Of a stretch of 24,396 nucleotides of DNA, positions 11,601 to 19,680 are shown in pieces. The stretch is taken from the NCBI GenBank assembly GCA_013054445.1, contig JAAMPI010000851.1, positions 1-24,396 of the forward strand, written 5' to 3'. This DNA is from Cudoniella acicularis (Eukaryota; Ascomycota; Leotiomycetes; Helotiales; Helotiaceae). Within the stretch, counting starts at the first letter, position 1. Every line of letters begins with the position of its first letter. Below the pieces are notes generated by a model, which was given only the letters and a program-made list of their open reading frames with translations, searched no databases and had not been told where the DNA came from. A program made the translations under genes and the position numbers.

Positions 11601-12033
11601 GTTCTGCGATGGATCGAACTTCCAAGAGCATTTGGCTCAACGAGTCGAGGTACCTTCCATAATATGAGTCGCATCTTCCCCGTATTGTTTGTTCCATTGT
11701 GAGCCATTCAGCCTTGTCAGAGTCGTCAACACATTTGCTACTGTCTGCCAAATCAGACACGATTGTCTGAAATATTCCAATTTCGGAGTCGAGGCGTTTT
11801 AGGAACAAGCTAAATGCTCGTTTCGCAGTCTGGGCGGCGTTGCTCTGTGGTAGCGTCGGTCGCAATGCGTGTATCGTCTCGGAAAGATATAGGAGAGAAT
11901 TGAGGGTTCGGTTTGTGTGAAGGAGAGGGACAGAGTCGGAAGTGGCAAGGTTAATCGCCGCTTCCGACTCTGCATCCCGTTGTTCATCGAAGTTCGAATT
12001 GTCGAGCATTGGCCGGGAAGAGATGATGGGCAA
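8668..12033 (-). CDS. DUF7580-like / subtilisin-like (S8) serine protease, HET-Q2-like architecture
   Basis: Exons 12033-11578, 11479-9813, 9754-9412 and 9333-8668 join in phase (introns 98, 58 and 78 nt) and give 1043 residues. Residues 1-152 form an unrecognised, largely helical N-terminal region. A basic, low-complexity stretch follows at about 330-395. A DUF7580-like domain spans roughly 395-705, with hallmarks LAVKVASSLFYLHHTPWL (477-494) and FGLGKLLVELWYG (552-564). The S8 peptidase domain spans about 735-960. Its triad is complete: Asp746 in VLDTGID, His786 in GHGT and Ser943 in GTSYATP, with oxyanion Asn872 in AAASN. No signal peptide was seen, so it is probably cytosolic. In Podospora, a protease of this class cleaves an adjacent gasdermin to trigger heterokaryon-incompatibility death. 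Here the gasdermin-like gene lies just downstream and a second gasdermin domain is encoded divergently. Role in cell death is inference; protease identity is firm. Confidence 0.88.
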
Positions 12034-12367
12034 TGGAGCAATGGAGCATCGAGTCTGCAGCTGGAATATATAGGCCCCAAGTCCTCGACTGAAATCCCGA
12101 ACGTTTCGGTGTGCTAATGGGAGCGGCAGGCGGTAATCAAATAATTGACTACCAAACAGTATTGAGCACTGAGATAGATAGTCGCTATCGCAAGTTCAAT
12201 CGAGAACAATCAGCTCGACGCTGACACATATATTATTAGTCAGCTCGCCTTTGCCGATCGAACAAACATGTCGGACTCGACCATCAATCTTATATTCGGT
12301 GCCGTGCCAGGTCCAAAGACTGAATAAACCAGCAAAGCAATAGATTGATTGTCCAAAACCCTCCAGT
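12034..12367. promoter_or_regulatory. Divergent promoter shared by protease and zinc-finger–gasdermin gene
   Basis: 334 bp separate the two start codons, which point away from each other. A TATATA element about 30 bp upstream of the protease ATG (around 12065-12071, read on the minus strand) is a possible TATA box. A TATATT element lies near 12226. The arrangement allows co-regulation, but no specific operator was recognised. Confidence 0.4.
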
Positions 12368-14825
12368 ATGGATTCGAAGCCCGCTGATAGTGCCATATCA
12401 GACCATACCATCACTTGTCTTCACCTGTTCCAAAAGCTGTCCTCGGATGATGCGCGCCATTCTCAAATTATTTTGAAATTCCGTGACTGGTCCGGTAGCA
12501 TTGGGGCTCATCGTAGAGGACGTATATCTTTGGATGAACGGCTACGAGATGCTTCTAGCATTCGCCGGCTGGTCATTCAATGTCTCGAGGACATTGAGGA
12601 GGCTTTGTTGCAAGGTACCGTGACCTCAACGACATTATCTTCTCACATTTCCCTATCTTCCTAGCTCTTTATTTCTGATGGAATTCACCGATGATTAAAG
12701 ATTATGGCCGAGGTCTTCCTGTAAATCTATGTGTTCTGCTTTGGCTCATGCAGCCCTGAGCCCTCGCGCTAGTTATGTCAATCGAAGTTGCGTTATTATC
12801 TGACTTTTTCCGTGCGATAGTTTTGGACACCAAGACAACCACTCCGGAGGATCCTGCAAGTGTTGGCCATCCAGACCAGCCAGAATCTATGGAAGAACAA
12901 GCACTCGAATCCTTGTTCTCCTCGGCAATGGTGAACGATCCAATCAGACATATTAACGCCATGATTGACATTCTGTTTCGAATCACCACTACAATCAGAA
13001 CACCATTTTCAGCCGATAGGTATGAGAATGCAAAACGAGTCGATCTCAAGGATGGTGTGTTTTTTCAGAAGGAGGACGATAGGTATCTTACCGAAACCTT
13101 CCCCTCCCTACACCCACAACTTAAGAAGCGAATATTGGCTGGTATTCTCGAGCGTCGGCGGTTTCTGCAATATACCCTTGAGCATCACTATAAGCTGACT
13201 TCTGGTCTTGATGCACTTGACTCGTTGCCGGATGGGGATGGTGAGGCTTCAGCTGAGGCCATGGTATCCGGCTACCCAGAGTCTGTTGCAAGCGGCATGC
13301 CGTCAAACATTTCAGCTTCAAATATTCTTGCCCAGGACTGGCCAGCTCCTGGTAGCGAAACGAGCTCTTTAAGTTCCGTCAGTACAAGTGGTACTATGGC
13401 CCCTGGACGAAGATTTAAAGTTCCACCGTTTCCCTCAACAACGGGTCCGAAACTGTGCCCCTGCTGCTATCTCCTTGTGACGATTGAGGCAGCCAAGACT
13501 TGGGAGTACGTTTGCTCTCTCTACTCTCTCTATCCTCATCTCAGCATATAATTATGGTTGGATTGGAGAACCGTACTAATTGGTACACACTCATAGAAAA
13601 CATATTTACGCAGATATGAGATCCTACGTCTGTACCTTTCCTGAATGCACGCATGATCCTAGCAAGCTCTACTCCCGTAGAAGCGCCTGGTTTGATCATG
13701 AACTTGCATTTCACAGAAGGCAGTGGAATTGCATAACGGGATGCTCCAAGATATTTTCCACGCGTTCCGATTTCCGAACACATCTTAGCACCACCCATGG
13801 CGACTTGACTGATAAAGAACATCTCCTTTCTCTACTGAAAGGACGCGAACTCTCTCCCAACGCGCAAACCAGTTGTCCATTTTGTAAGACCACTATAAAG
13901 TCTCGTCGACGTATAAAATCACACATTGGAAACCACCACCAACAAGTGGCGCTTTTTGTTCTCTCCAGTATGCGACCTTATGCAGACGACTCCGATGATG
14001 AGCTCGATACGGAATCGGATGAAGTCTCAGATAATATGTCCAACGATGCACAGGTTGATCAACCTAAAGAAAATGTCAAAAGGCTTTCGCCACATGAGGA
14101 CATAGGAGAAAGATCTTCAGTAGTGGTGCAGGTGGCAGAACCGATGAATGATGCAGACTTTTTCTTGCCACCAAAAAGTCTAAAAGCTCCACCCAAAAAC
14201 CGGAACGATGCTCCTCGAGTATGGATTCTTATGCCTAACTTTACTTACTCTCCCGAAGGGCACATCAAACTCGGCGATGTCATCGTAGACCCATGGAGAC
14301 CTCATCAAACATTGGCACATGAAAACTCCCCACTACCTGCAAATATGATTCAAACTTCCTACAAGCCCAATTTCATAATGACGGAGGACGATATCAAATC
14401 TTCGATTAAAACATTTGAGAAGACATTCAGCAGAAACATCAAAAACGAAAAGACCCTAACGATTTCAGCGCACCTTCTCCAGACAATGCGAATCCAGCCA
14501 AACTTCGAATATATCGAATCTTCCCTCAAAAATCCGATGATCGTGGATTATCTCGCGTCAAAAAAGTTTCCCGCCTCTCGGTGGAAGTTATATATGATTA
14601 CCGGTCTGCGAATTGCGCACGGACTGAAAGCAGAGCAAAAAAGAGAGTCCAAATATTATCTCTAGCTTCGTCATACCGACGGTGGAGGCTAGGGCTCCGG
14701 AGACGACTACTAGCATTGGTATCGAGGCTAGTAATGTCATCTTGGCATATTCTCTGCTAGAACTTAAGCAGACTTGGCTTGGAAACATGGTATACAGTCC
14801 ATACGAAAAGGGTAATATGTTTTGA
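12368..14825 (+). CDS. C2H2 zinc-finger protein fused to a gasdermin-like domain, frameshift near the end
   Basis: Exons 12368-12614, 12821-13505 and 13597 onward join in phase. Intron 1 (206 nt) has a CTGAC branch site and intron 2 (91 nt) has TACTAAT. Uninterrupted reading ends at TAG 14663-14665 (666 residues). Residues 1-310 follow the fungal C2H2 pattern, with RFRDW-like and SLDERLRDAS motifs and then CPCC. Fingers follow: Cys323/Cys328/His345/His350, Cys356/Cys360/His373/His378 and Cys404/Cys407/His420/His424. After an acidic linker (about 441-470) comes a gasdermin-like domain from about 518, with an aromatic strand, G-H-I-K-L-G-D-V-I-x-x-P and LYMITGL (642-648). The expected last strand (ILAYSL) is present, but one frame over, ending at TGA 14823-14825. 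The break sits at or near the six-A run 14637-14642. The zinc-finger half could sense a ligand or restrain the gasdermin half; that is inference. Confidence 0.68.
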
Positions 14826-14997
14826 CGAGAAAAGTCTCTCCAGATCGACATGTTGTTACGAAAATATTAATCTCCTCCGATAGGACTTGGGGGTAATGGT
14901 CGCAGGCCAGAGATAGATACGGAAACACCAACAAAAAAGAGAATAGAACAGAAACCCCGAGACGGCCAAACAAAGGAAGCATTTCAATATATCTTTA

Positions 14998-15753
14998 CTA
15001 CTTGACGGTAAGCATCTTCTTAAAAACAGGCACAGCCTTCTGCATATCTTCATCATCTGTATACCACTCGTTATGAATCGGGTATCCGCCGTCGTTGGCA
15101 TGAGGATTCTCCTTGTCGTCGATGGAAAACAGCTGGTCGACTACCTCGTTGTCAAATACCTTCGGTTTATCGTGCTAGACTGTCCCACATCCAGTGGTAG
15201 AAGTACATGGCAGTGTTCCATGATGGCATCAAGGGTTTTCTTATCCTTTGCCACAATCGCTTTCAATGCCAAATCTCTCCACATGCAGGTCTGAATTCTC
15301 TCCGGCATTCCCTTGTATATTTCTTCGCCCGATTCGTCTGTGACTTCACTTTCCATCAATTCATCCCTATAGTCTCCCCATTCCGTTCGCGTATTGAGTT
15401 CGTTCGCCCTTAGCTTTGTGATCCAACTCCCAACCAAAACCATCGTTGTATACGCCTCTGCAAGTTGTTTCCCCGGCCCAATAGCAACGCGCAATATCAG
15501 TCCTTGCCACTTGTTGAGTAGATCAGCCATGTCGCAGACCATTTCGCCTTGATCTTCGTAGCCATAGGGCCAATTTTGCTTCACAGCTCTCTTCAAAGCA
15601 CTATAGCTTGCTTTCAGGGCTTTTTCGAGGAGCTTGTCGTCGAACGGAGGTTTCGGCTTGGGGGTGGAGACTTTCTTTTTGGGAGGAGCTTGCAATTGCT
15701 GGTTTCGCGGTGGCTTTGCCCTTGGCGGCTTTGGTGGGTTGAGTACGTGCCAT
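14998..15753 (-). CDS. Unrecognised basic protein, reading frame broken twice or containing introns
   Basis: I do not recognise this family. ATG 15753 opens a Lys/Ala/Thr-rich N-terminus. The clearly protein-like core (nt about 15690-15165), with helical Lys/Glu/Leu composition and the motif QNWPYGYEDQGEM, is in the next frame. The final 55 or so codons (a YPIHNEWYTDDED segment near the end) return to the first frame and stop at TAG 14998-15000. The two shifts cancel. They could be two one-base indels, or introns. One candidate at the 5' end is 58 nt (GTACTC to CAAG) after a 7-nt first exon; near the 3' end an 80-nt option (GTGGCA to CTAG) would remove good coding sequence. The basic tail suggests nucleic-acid or nuclear association, but there is no direct evidence. 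Confidence 0.5.
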
Positions 15754-16229
15754 CGCGGTTTCGTGCGTCGCTTAATGTTGATGTGCAGGTGGTGCCGATT
15801 ATTAAGAGAAATGAGCAACCTATATAGTCTGTGAAAGGTCGAGAGTCGAGATTCGAGATTGGGCCTCAATGGGGTAAAATAATACAAGTAAGAAGAAAAA
15901 ATTTTTCTCGAAGAGATGAGGACTGGAGATTAGATATCAGGTTAAGTGTCAAGGTACGCTCAGGCGCGCTAAGCACACGAAACAACGTGATCATTTCAGG
16001 ATGCACGCATCCGTGATGATTGCACACCCCGTTTGTTGATAAAAGGCTTTCCTTGATTCTTCCTTCACGACTCAAAGTTAGAGAAGGTGAAGTTTTTAGT
16101 CACTTATGTCGTGGATTTACCAAGTATCACGTGAGCGGCAGTTGTTGCTCCCAAGGCACGCCAGATCTGTCTAATTTTCTAATGCCTTTTTAAACAAATC
16201 CCTTTTCGCACAATTATTTTCCTTTTATT
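15754..16229. other. Intergenic spacer
   Basis: 476 bp between the 5' end of the unrecognised basic protein gene and the 3' end of the FAD monooxygenase. One frame extends the upstream gene's core ORF to 15887 but is not protein-like. No RNA gene or repeat was seen. Confidence 0.4.
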
Positions 16230-17783
16230 TCAAAATTCAAACCACTGCTCGAGGCTAGCTCTCAACACGTTGACGTTGGGTTTTACATTGTCTTCCACCA
16301 CCCAAGCAACAACTCTATCTGGTTGAACCAACAACGTGCGGATACCACGCCTGTCTTTCGCACTCGCGCTCATATAGTCAACTCTGGACTCGTACTTATC
16401 AAGAACTAGTTCCTTAAGTTCCAAGTCGTCCTCAAAATCGACAAGCAACCCTCGGTCCCTCTCAATCTTAGGACCCAGTCTCGAGCCATCAACGAGCTCG
16501 AAATCCGGCACGCTGGACCCCACGAGCGGGTGTGCGTGCTCCTCGCCTTCGCCCAAGCTGTATCGCTGTGAGAGACCCCAGACATGGCCGATGAATAGGC
16601 TGGTCTCATCAGTCGTGTCTATGAGGTCTCGAAGAAGTGCCTGGATAGCCTCACCATATAAGTCGGACTGGAGAGTAGAGACTTGCGCCCGTGTCCATTC
16701 GAGTACCCAGGCCGCGATGGGATGACGTTCGCTCTCGTACGTGTCGAGGGGGGCGAGGTCTATGTCTTCAACAGCCTTGTCACTTTTTGTCTCCATTCGG
16801 ATCGTTGCAGCAAGCTTCCAGCCTAGGTTCATGGCGTCTCCCAGCCCAACATTCAGGCCTTGTGCCCCGAGCGGCGAGTGGATGTGTGCGGCGTCACTAG
16901 CAAGCAGGATGCGGCCTTTACGGTAGCTTGTCGTTTGCTTGGATCGGTCTGTGAACGAGGAGGCGAGATGGACGGTTGTGACCTTCACATCCGTCGTGCC
17001 TGTGATGCGGTTCAGGACGTCTTGGAGGTGGTCCTGGGTGATCTCCTGTGTGCGGTCAAATTCGGCGCTGTCGAAGTCCACCAGGTGCAGAGCTCCCGGC
17101 GAGATGATGTACATTCCGGCCTTCGTCAAGTGGAAACCCGGCTGCAACTTTTCGGGATGGTCGAAGTCGCACTTGACTGCGTAGCCGGTGAACTTGGCCT
17201 CTGTTCCAACGAAATCGAATCTGGCCGCCTTGCGAATGATGATTTGCCCACCGTCACATCCCACGAGCCACCTGCTGTGGAAAGATTGGCCCTTTCCGGC
17301 TTCTACCATGACGCTGTCGATATCCTGCTCTGCGATTTTCGTAAACCCATTAACCCTGAGGATCGTGACGCCTAAGCTCTCGGCACGCTCCGTAAGTATC
17401 GTCTCAATGCGCTCGATGGTAGTTGGGGCGGGAGCTAGGGCTGGCCAGGAGAGACGGTACTTCCAGCGGTCCAAGTCGAGTTTGTTGGCGTTGAGCCCGA
17501 TGCCGGCGAAGTGCCCTCCGAACTGAAATACCGACTTCTTTGGGACGAATTCATACCGCTCACCGGTTCCGAAGAGCTTGCTTAGCAGCCCGCGTTGGTA
17601 GAAGGCCTCAACCAACAATCTGTTCAAGCCTAGCCGTCCCAACGGCGACACTTTCCAGGATGACTCGGGTTTGAGGTCGCGCTCAAGGACGAGCACAGAG
17701 ACTCCAGCGAGTCCGAGTTCGCAGGCTAAGAAGAGCCGAATGGGCCCTGCGCCGGCGATAATGACATAGTAGTGCTTGCTCAT
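16230..17783 (-). CDS. Class A FAD-dependent aromatic monooxygenase (PheA/TfdB type), intronless
   Basis: One uninterrupted frame of 517 residues, a normal length for the family. The N-terminal FAD-binding fold (1-36) ends in VLVLERD. The DG motif is at 175-185 (GCDGG...RK). The GD-type motif is at 290-300 (GRILLASDAAH), followed by HSPLGAQGLNVGLGDAMNLGWKLA. A thioredoxin-like C-terminal domain runs from about 410 to 517. Enzymes of this group use NAD(P)H and O2 to hydroxylate phenolic or polyketide rings. The first motif reads GAGPIR, so the third glycine of GxGxxG is Arg16 (codon at 17736-17738); this could weaken FAD binding. The gene has no introns and looks more GC-rich than its flanks, unlike its intron-rich neighbours, so horizontal acquisition is possible but not shown. 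Confidence 0.88.
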   Translation of the reverse strand: MSKHYYVIIAGAGPIRLFLACELGLAGVSVLVLERDLKPESSWKVSPLGRLGLNRLLVEAFYQRGLLSKLFGTGERYEFVPKKSVFQFGGHFAGIGLNANKLDLDRWKYRLSWPALAPAPTTIERIETILTERAESLGVTILRVNGFTKIAEQDIDSVMVEAGKGQSFHSRWLVGCDGGQIIIRKAARFDFVGTEAKFTGYAVKCDFDHPEKLQPGFHLTKAGMYIISPGALHLVDFDSAEFDRTQEITQDHLQDVLNRITGTTDVKVTTVHLASSFTDRSKQTTSYRKGRILLASDAAHIHSPLGAQGLNVGLGDAMNLGWKLAATIRMETKSDKAVEDIDLAPLDTYESERHPIAAWVLEWTRAQVSTLQSDLYGEAIQALLRDLIDTTDETSLFIGHVWGLSQRYSLGEGEEHAHPLVGSSVPDFELVDGSRLGPKIERDRGLLVDFEDDLELKELVLDKYESRVDYMSASAKDRRGIRTLLVQPDRVVAWVVEDNVKPNVNVLRASLEQWFEF

Positions 17784-18551
17784 GGTATATACTGCTCAAA
17801 GTGCTCTTAATTTATGTACCACAGCTTAAATCAATTACTACGAGATAACTTATGGTTGAAGACTGATGTAATTTGTATAGGAGCTTAGATAGATAGTTCT
17901 CAAGTACTTTACGACATCGCATCAATTTAAGATCATAGGTAGTTGAGTTATAATTATTTGAAGCTATTCGCGAAAATTATCTGTAAGCACGGGTATACTG
18001 AAAATATTCATGCCTTACTTAGACTTTAATCGTGGGGTGTGGCCAGCACGCATCTTGAACCACAACCTACCTTAATATAAGCTTTTATTTTGATGTAATT
18101 CAGTATAAATATTCTGTAGTTATTAGAATCAATTTTGTAGCTTTTATATCAAAATTTAAGCTATATTTGACGTTGTGATAATTAATTGTTGAGACCTTAG
18201 TTTTAGTGTTCGTGGCGCTAGCCCGTGCACAGTCAAAGTTGGCTGCTGGGAGCCATCGTAACATGACCTCTCTTTTTCTAGTGGAACAAAACAAAAAAGT
18301 GAATTCACGAAGTTGTAAACTTGTAGTTCGTAATTCACACTTCTATTCCTTGATTATTTGCTTCTAACTCATGAACTAAGTGGCTCTAAAAAGCACTTCA
18401 CTCTTCTCTCGCTTCTTCCCTCTCCTAACCACAACATCATTATATAACTCAGCCTTCTGTGGCTTCACATGAAGCTCTTCTCCAGATCAAGTGTATCACC
18501 TTCCCAAGCTTATAATAATTTTCTAGCGACATTAGCTTCTTACTTCACCTT

Positions 18552-18603
18552 TTAACTTCGTTCCTTAACTTCGTTCCTTAACTTCGTTCCTTAACTTCAT
18601 AAC
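18552..18603. repeat. 13-bp tandem repeat
   Basis: Three exact copies of TTAACTTCGTTCC start at 18552, 18565 and 18578. A fourth copy, changed in its last bases, starts at 18591. The array lies in an AT-rich spacer with no gene nearby. Confidence 0.9.
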
Positions 18604-19252
18604 TTAAGCTTTCACCTTTAAGATAAAGTCGTTTCTTGAGTTTTGATGTCACAAACTAGAAGATACTATTACGCAGTTCACTATGCCCTCATTTAACAAG
18701 ACTCGCTAGTTACAAGGCCATGTCCCTATGGTCTCGAACCACAGAAGGACCTTCATGACCGGTCCGTCGGATTGCGGCAATACACACTGTCCCGTCAACC
18801 TCGCTAGATCCATTGTTCTTGATAGCAATCTCCTCTACAGGGCATTCCACGCTATCAACAGTCGTTCGAGTTGTAGTATGTCGATCTTGTGCCATACTCG
18901 TGGAATCCTCGCCGTCGGTTGTCCAAGGTTTCAAGGCAACGCACGAGTACATACCTTTAAGCAGTGCGTCTTGATAGGAATTACTAACTAAGTAACTATA
19001 GAATAGGCTCTACTATTACTCTAATCCTATGTTACTAGCACCTAGGTAAACATTACCTCTATACCTCGTATTCTACTACTATATTCTAGTATTCTACTTA
19101 CGTAATTACACTCTCTAGCTTTACTAATCATATTATCCCCTCCTTAACTTAATAGTCTATTAAAAAAGGCTTCTTAGGGGGTCAGAATTAGGTCGGACTA
19201 GCTCTTTAAAGGGCCAGATCTCTTTTGTATCTAGAACTTCAATCTCTCACGA

Positions 19253-19657
19253 TGTAACAGCTCGGCTAGCTCTACGATGCCGATGTCGGGTTCGCGCTGC
19301 ATTGTTGCTAGGGGTATGTGTCTTCGCGTGTTAGGACGAGGGATGCCGGCACATGCCAGTCAAGGGGAGTGGCTCTAATTGCAGCGGCTTGATCGTGAAG
19401 TCATCTAGCTTCCCTATAAAACCTATGCCCTTAACAAGTTGGGTAAGCTAGCTGAAAGATACTCCCTGCCCCTCGCAGCCGTCTCGAACGACTACTGTAA
19501 AAGAGTTGGGAATACATAGACAGACTTCATTGGAAGAATCAAGTCCGAAAGCTCCCTTAAAAATTGATCCAGAGGGGACAAGTTTCCTCTGTTCCTCTTA
19601 AGGTATAACAGTTGCGGCAAAGTAACTGTACCTTCCTTCTGTACCTCCGCTGTTACC
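19253..19657. mobile_element. Possible solo LTR
   Basis: TGTAACAG at 19253-19260 is matched by the inverted CTGTTACC at 19650-19657, about 405 bp apart. A TATAAAA element lies between them near 19415. Fungal Gypsy-type LTRs often start TGTAACAG and end CTGTTACA. Here the last base is wrong and no target-site duplication is obvious, so this is weak. Confidence 0.25.
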
Positions 19658-19680
19658 GCCTTCACTTGAATAACTTTAGC

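Larger units (their letters stand above)
17784..19680. other. AT-rich gene-poor spacer
   Basis: About 1.9 kb without a supportable gene. 17800-18350 and 18990-19150 are strongly AT-rich. A less AT-rich island at 18700-18960 carries an 80-codon minus-strand frame of unknown nature. A 13-bp tandem repeat and a possible solo LTR are listed separately. The stretch looks like decayed transposon sequence, perhaps mutated by repeat-induced point mutation, though I have not measured RIP indices. Confidence 0.45.

Noticed and set aside
11566..12033. Independent small gene of 155 residues
   Set aside because: A donor at 11577-11576 and an acceptor at 11481-11480 join it in phase to an open upstream extension of the protease exon, so it is the first exon.
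18715..18760. B-box-like GGTTCGAGACC on the minus strand
   Set aside because: A T-stem could form, but no matching acceptor stem or A-box lies at tRNA distance upstream.
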